From positions 47,084-111,083 of the forward strand of contig NZ_FNIX01000022.1 of assembly GCF_900104175.1 (NCBI RefSeq): a stretch of DNA of 64,000 nt. Reading direction: 5' to 3'. Below, piece by piece: positions 60,850-64,000 of the stretch. Under the pieces are notes generated by a model. That model saw only the letters and a list, made by a program, of their open reading frames with translations, was not told where the DNA came from and searched no databases. The DNA is from Lentzea jiangxiensis (GTDB taxonomy: Bacteria; Actinomycetota; Actinomycetes; Mycobacteriales; Pseudonocardiaceae). Every line of letters starts with the position of its first letter. Within the stretch, counting starts at the first letter, position 1. The translations under genes were made by a program, and so were the position numbers.

Positions 60850-61955
60850 GCGGACGCCTCCGCGCCGCCGAAGACGAGGCGGGTGTGCACTCCCCAGCCG
60901 CCGCCGGGAAGCGGTCCGGCCAGCACCGTCCCTCCGTAGCCGGCCGAACGCTCGCGCATGCCGGTGATGCCGTGGCCGGAGGAGGCGACGGGCGAAGCCG
61001 GCGGGCCGGTGTCCGTGACGGCGACGGTGACCGTCTCGGCGGCGCACTCGATCCGGACCTCCGCCCGGGTGCCGGTGGGTGTGTGCTTGAGGGTGTTGGT
61101 CAAGGCTTCCTGCACCAGGCGGTAGACGGTCAGCTGCGCGGTGGCGGGGATGTGCGTGTAGCCGCCGTCGATGTCGAGAGTGGTCGGGAGTCCGGCGGTG
61201 CGCATCTGGGCCGCGAGGGTTTCCAGCTGCGCGATGCCGGGCAGCGGGTGGCGCGCCGCGTCCGGTTCGCCGGTGCGCAGGACGCCGAGCGAGCGCCGCA
61301 TGTCGGTCAGCGCCTGCCTGCCTGTTTCGGCGACCTGGAGCATGGCGGCGGTGGCTTTGGCGGGCGACCGGTGCTGCGCGTGGACGGCCGCGTCGGTGAG
61401 CGCGACCATGACGGACAGGTTGTGGGTGACGATGTCGTGCATCTCCCTGGTGATCCTGGCTCTTTCCTCGGCGACGGCCCGTCCTCGCACGGCTTCCAGG
61501 TAGGCACGGGTGGCCCGGTCGTTCACGCCGAGGACAGCCGCGGCGACGACCATCGCGGTGAGCGCGGCGAACGGGGCCAGGAACGCGCCCTCCGACGCCC
61601 AGCGCAGGCAGGCCAGAACGGCACCGATCTCCACGACGGTGGCGGCGACGAGCGTGACGCGCCTGCCCGACTTCGCGGCCACCGTGTGGAGCGCCACCAG
61701 CAGTGCGACGTCCGCGGGTAGCTGGACGTCCACCAGCCACTGGACGAGGGCCGCGGTCGCCACCACACCGAACACCGCGAGCGGGGCCCGGCGCCGCCAC
61801 AGCAGGGGCAGCGCGAGTGCGGCGGTGAGCGCGGCGGCCACCGGAAGCTCCGCGGGCGGCCACGTGGTCAGGACGTGCAGCAGGAGAAGCGCCGGCAGCA
61901 GCGCGTCCCACACCGCCGGCGGCAGCCGGGACGCCCAGCGCCGCTCGGTAGTCAC
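60846..61955 (-). CDS. Membrane sensor histidine kinase (HisKA_3 type)
   Basis: The protein has 369 residues from GTG 61955, six bases after a TACGAT -10-like box, so probably leaderless. The N-terminal ~140 residues hold 4-5 TM helices with very short loops, typical of intramembrane-sensing actinomycete kinases. The dimerisation/phospho site is ARITREMHDIVTHNLSVMVA. The ATPase domain has VQEALTNTLKHTP (N box) and GHGITGMRERSAGYGG (G box). It phosphorylates the coupled response regulator. Confidence 0.94.
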   Translation of the reverse strand: MTTERRWASRLPPAVWDALLPALLLLHVLTTWPPAELPVAAALTAALALPLLWRRRAPLAVFGVVATAALVQWLVDVQLPADVALLVALHTVAAKSGRRVTLVAATVVEIGAVLACLRWASEGAFLAPFAALTAMVVAAAVLGVNDRATRAYLEAVRGRAVAEERARITREMHDIVTHNLSVMVALTDAAVHAQHRSPAKATAAMLQVAETGRQALTDMRRSLGVLRTGEPDAARHPLPGIAQLETLAAQMRTAGLPTTLDIDGGYTHIPATAQLTVYRLVQEALTNTLKHTPTGTRAEVRIECAAETVTVAVTDTGPPASPVASSGHGITGMRERSAGYGGTVLAGPLPGGGWGVHTRLVFGGAEASA

Positions 61956-62163
61956 ACGGCGATCGTAGGCCGACGGCCCGCCGCGCACATGAGCCTGCCG
62001 TCTGACTACGGCGAGCCGGATTGCGACTGCGGTAGGAGTTCCGACACCTCCCGTGGTCGTAGTCCGGCCGCCGATCCGGGCGCCCGACTGCCACCGGGGA
62101 CGGCACCGGGATCGCGCCCGGCGAGCGATGCGGCCGCGCGGGTCCGGCACCGACCATGACCGG

Positions 62164-63597
62164 GTGACCGAGATCATCACGGGACTGAACCTGTCCCCGC
62201 TGGAAGTCCTGGCCTTGCTCAGCGCCATCGCGCTGGTGGTGGCGCGCTGGCTGCCCGCCGCTGCCCGCCCCCGCGTCACCACCGCGGCAGGGGCGGTGTT
62301 CCTGCTGTCCGCGATCTCGCTGTGCGTGACGGGGATCCGCTGGCAACTGCTGCCGGTGCTGGCGGGGGCGGCCGTCGCGGCGCCGTTCGCGTTCTCCCCG
62401 CTGGTGCGAGGCCGTGCTCGGCGAGTCCGCTGGTGGCTGGCGCTGCCGGGATCGCTGGCGTGCGCCGCCCTGATCACCGCAGGCCCCGTGACGGCGTGGG
62501 CTTTTCCCGTCCCCGTCTTCCCGGAGCCCTCCGGTGGCTTCGCGGTCGGCACCCGCGTGCTGCAGTGGACCGACCCGGACCGCCCGGAGACCTTCACCGC
62601 CGATCCGCTGGACCGGCGCACGGTCGTGGCGCAACTCTGGTACCCCGCGCGGGACGGCTCGGCGGACGTGGCACGTGCCCGGTACCTCGGACGCACCGAG
62701 GACGAAGCGCGCACCGTCTCCGAAGCACTGGCCCGCGGGGTCGGCTTGCCGGGTTTTCTCCTCGACGGCCTGACGCGCGCCCGCACCCACGCGATTCCGG
62801 ACGCCCCGGTGGCCGGTGCGGGAGAACGGTTCCCGATCGTGCTGTTCTCCCCGGGGTCCGGCGGAGTGCGCACCCAGAACACCGCGTGGGCGGAGCAACT
62901 CGCCGCCCACGGCTACGTGGTGGCCGCGCTCGACCACCCGTACGACTCCGCCGCCGTCGTGCTCGCCGACGGCCGGACGATCACCACCGCGACCGTCTCC
63001 ACCGGCGACCGGGACGAGGACGACAGGCTGGGCGCCGGGTGGACGGCGATCCGGGCCGCCGACCTCGGCTTCGCGCTGACCCGGCTGGAGGGTCTCGACC
63101 GGGGTGATGGCGCCGACACGCTGGCCGGGCGCCTGGACACCGGCCGGGTCGCCGCGACCGGTCACTCCATGGGTGGTGCCGCCGCGCTGCAGGCGGCCAG
63201 GCAGGACCACCGGTTCGCCGCCGTCATCGACCTCGACGGCTACCCCCGCGGTCCCCTGTCGCCCGACCTCGGCCGGCCCACGCTCGCGGTCACCCAGGCC
63301 ATCACCCCGGACACCGATCCCCGCTACCTGCCCCAGCTCACCGAGGTGCTCACGCGCGGCACGGCGACGAACTACCGGCTCACCATCCCCGGCGCCGCGC
63401 ACCTCACCTTCATGGACGGCCCCCTGTACCTGCCGCCGGTGCCCTCGGTGGTCGGCTCGCTGGGCCGCGCCGAGAGCCCGCGGGTCGTCGCCGCAGCCAC
63501 TCTGACGTTCCTGGATTCCGTTCTGCGCAACGGATCCGGTGACCTGGCAGGCGGTCTGTCGGCCTACGGCGAGCTCAGCGTGTTCCAACACCGTTGA
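62164..63597 (+). CDS. Membrane-anchored PAF-acetylhydrolase-like alpha/beta hydrolase
   Basis: The protein has 477 residues from GTG 62164 (no clear Shine-Dalgarno). There are 4 N-terminal TM helices (to ~115), then an alpha/beta-hydrolase domain. It has FPIVLFSPGSGGVRTQNTAW, the nucleophile elbow ATGHSMGGAAALQAA (Ser335), AAVIDLDGYPRG and PGAAHLTFMD (His). This resembles plasma PAF-acetylhydrolase isoform II proteins of actinomycetes, which carry such membrane N-termini. It hydrolyses lipid or short-chain esters at the membrane surface. It diverges from the two-component system and may be its target. Confidence 0.88.
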   Translation: MTEIITGLNLSPLEVLALLSAIALVVARWLPAAARPRVTTAAGAVFLLSAISLCVTGIRWQLLPVLAGAAVAAPFAFSPLVRGRARRVRWWLALPGSLACAALITAGPVTAWAFPVPVFPEPSGGFAVGTRVLQWTDPDRPETFTADPLDRRTVVAQLWYPARDGSADVARARYLGRTEDEARTVSEALARGVGLPGFLLDGLTRARTHAIPDAPVAGAGERFPIVLFSPGSGGVRTQNTAWAEQLAAHGYVVAALDHPYDSAAVVLADGRTITTATVSTGDRDEDDRLGAGWTAIRAADLGFALTRLEGLDRGDGADTLAGRLDTGRVAATGHSMGGAAALQAARQDHRFAAVIDLDGYPRGPLSPDLGRPTLAVTQAITPDTDPRYLPQLTEVLTRGTATNYRLTIPGAAHLTFMDGPLYLPPVPSVVGSLGRAESPRVVAAATLTFLDSVLRNGSGDLAGGLSAYGELSVFQHR

Positions 63598-63662
63598 GTT
63601 TGAACCGGCCGCTCCCGTGGTATCGACCAAGACCATTTTGTTACTCGTTCCGGAGGGTGCTC

Positions 63663-64000
63663 ATGCAGATCCAGGTCAACACCGACCACAACATCCACGG
63701 TGGCGAACGACTGGCCACCTATGTGACCACCGACCTGGAGAGCAGCCTGTCCCGGTTCAGCGGATGGTTGACCCGCGTGGAAGTGCACCTCAGCGAGGAC
63801 GGGGGCAGCAAGCCGGACGACAAGAAGTGCGTCATCGAGGCACGGCCGGGAGGCAAACAGCCGGTCGCGGTCACTCACCACGCGACCACCGTGGACGACG
63901 CCTACGCCGGAGCGGCACACAAGCTGGGAAGGGTGCTGGACTCCCGACACAGCCGCGCCCACGACCACAAAGGCAGTGACAGCATCCGCCACATGCCCGC
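63663..64000 (+). CDS. HPF/RaiA-like ribosome-associated protein (3' end outside window)
   Basis: ATG 63663 follows GGAGGGTG and the frame is open to the right edge (112 codons). MQIQVNTDHNIHGGERLATY, then SSLSRFSGWLTRVEVHLSED, CVIEARPGGKQPVAVTHHAT and AYAGAAHKLGRVLDSR fit the S30AE/sigma-54-modulation fold in compact form. Members bind the small ribosomal subunit during stress. The start is well supported; the true length is not visible. Confidence 0.85.
   Translation, partial: MQIQVNTDHNIHGGERLATYVTTDLESSLSRFSGWLTRVEVHLSEDGGSKPDDKKCVIEARPGGKQPVAVTHHATTVDDAYAGAAHKLGRVLDSRHSRAHDHKGSDSIRHMP

Noticed and set aside
60187..63636. Open minus frame of 1149 codons covering the response regulator, kinase and hydrolase
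   Set aside because: Only its last 220 codons (from ATG 60849) show receiver and LuxR motifs; the rest is antisense to genes in other frames and is rich in Arg/Gly/Pro typical of shadow frames in high-GC DNA.
1..64000. CRISPR arrays, tRNA and rRNA genes
   Set aside because: No regularly spaced repeats and no tRNA cloverleaf or rRNA sequence were seen on reading through; tRNAs could still be missed without a covariance search.

Overview
The window is high-GC DNA (about 70% G+C by eye) with third positions almost always G or C, GTG/TTG starts, AGGAGG-type ribosome binding sites, several promoters whose -10 box sits 6-7 bases before a start codon (leaderless messages), many TetR/GntR/ROK/LuxR regulators and many secreted carbohydrate-active proteins with C-terminal ricin-type lectin modules. 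This points to a filamentous soil actinomycete. The family is probably Pseudonocardiaceae (Lentzea/Saccharothrix-like), but that is an inference; no rRNA or tRNA gene is visible to settle it.

Left end (1-12.4 kb): a cut-off secreted beta-propeller/CARDB protein, a LuxR-type regulator with a degenerate receiver, a one-TM protein and a coupled pair of small unknown genes. A scarred stretch follows: the 3' end of a Nei-type DNA glycosylase gene, an internally deleted transposase, two pieces of the same large serine recombinase and an MFS transporter stub. Inside it sit an intact GH10 xylanase under a CelR-type operator and a secreted C39-like protein. A GntR/FadR regulator closes the region.

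Core (12.4-22.8 kb): ten genes on the minus strand, mostly overlapping by 1-4 bases. From the promoter they encode a ribose-type ABC importer (ATPase, two permeases, lipoprotein), a UbiA-like EboC, a sugar-isomerase TIM barrel fused to EboA, a TatD-like EboB, EboE, an alkaline-phosphatase-superfamily EboF-like enzyme and a small HTH protein. This is an ebo (metabolite traffic) cluster without EboD, fused to an importer. Beside it lie a polyprenyl synthase, a membrane coiled-coil protein and the DNA-binding stub of a ROK repressor. The same leaderless promoter box reappears at 29.3 kb in front of a second set (sugar isomerase, then a 1164-residue ThuA/GSDH/PKD/CBM/lectin protein), next to an intact ROK repressor. 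An Ino1-type inositol-phosphate synthase at 39.4 kb could supply the cyclitol normally expected from EboD.

Secretome (24.9-49.1 kb): seven intact ricin-lectin enzymes (ThuA, GSDH, DUF1080, GH54, CE1-like, beta-helix, GH27), an eighth broken one, a GH95 stub, a DJ-1 protein and transposase scars. A second perfect CelR-type operator precedes the run at 31.4-39.0 kb, so part of this secretome probably shares control with the xylanase.

Right end (49-64 kb): small immunity-like proteins (DUF1877, unknown, DUF7336), a protein of four tandem cold-shock domains, a bicupin with an aldehyde dehydrogenase, and a divergent pair of TetR-controlled redox operons (FAD monooxygenase-TetR; SnoaL-like-TetR-alcohol dehydrogenase) with clear operators between them. 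A two-component system, a membrane PAF-acetylhydrolase-like hydrolase and the start of an HPF/RaiA-like ribosome-associated protein complete the window.
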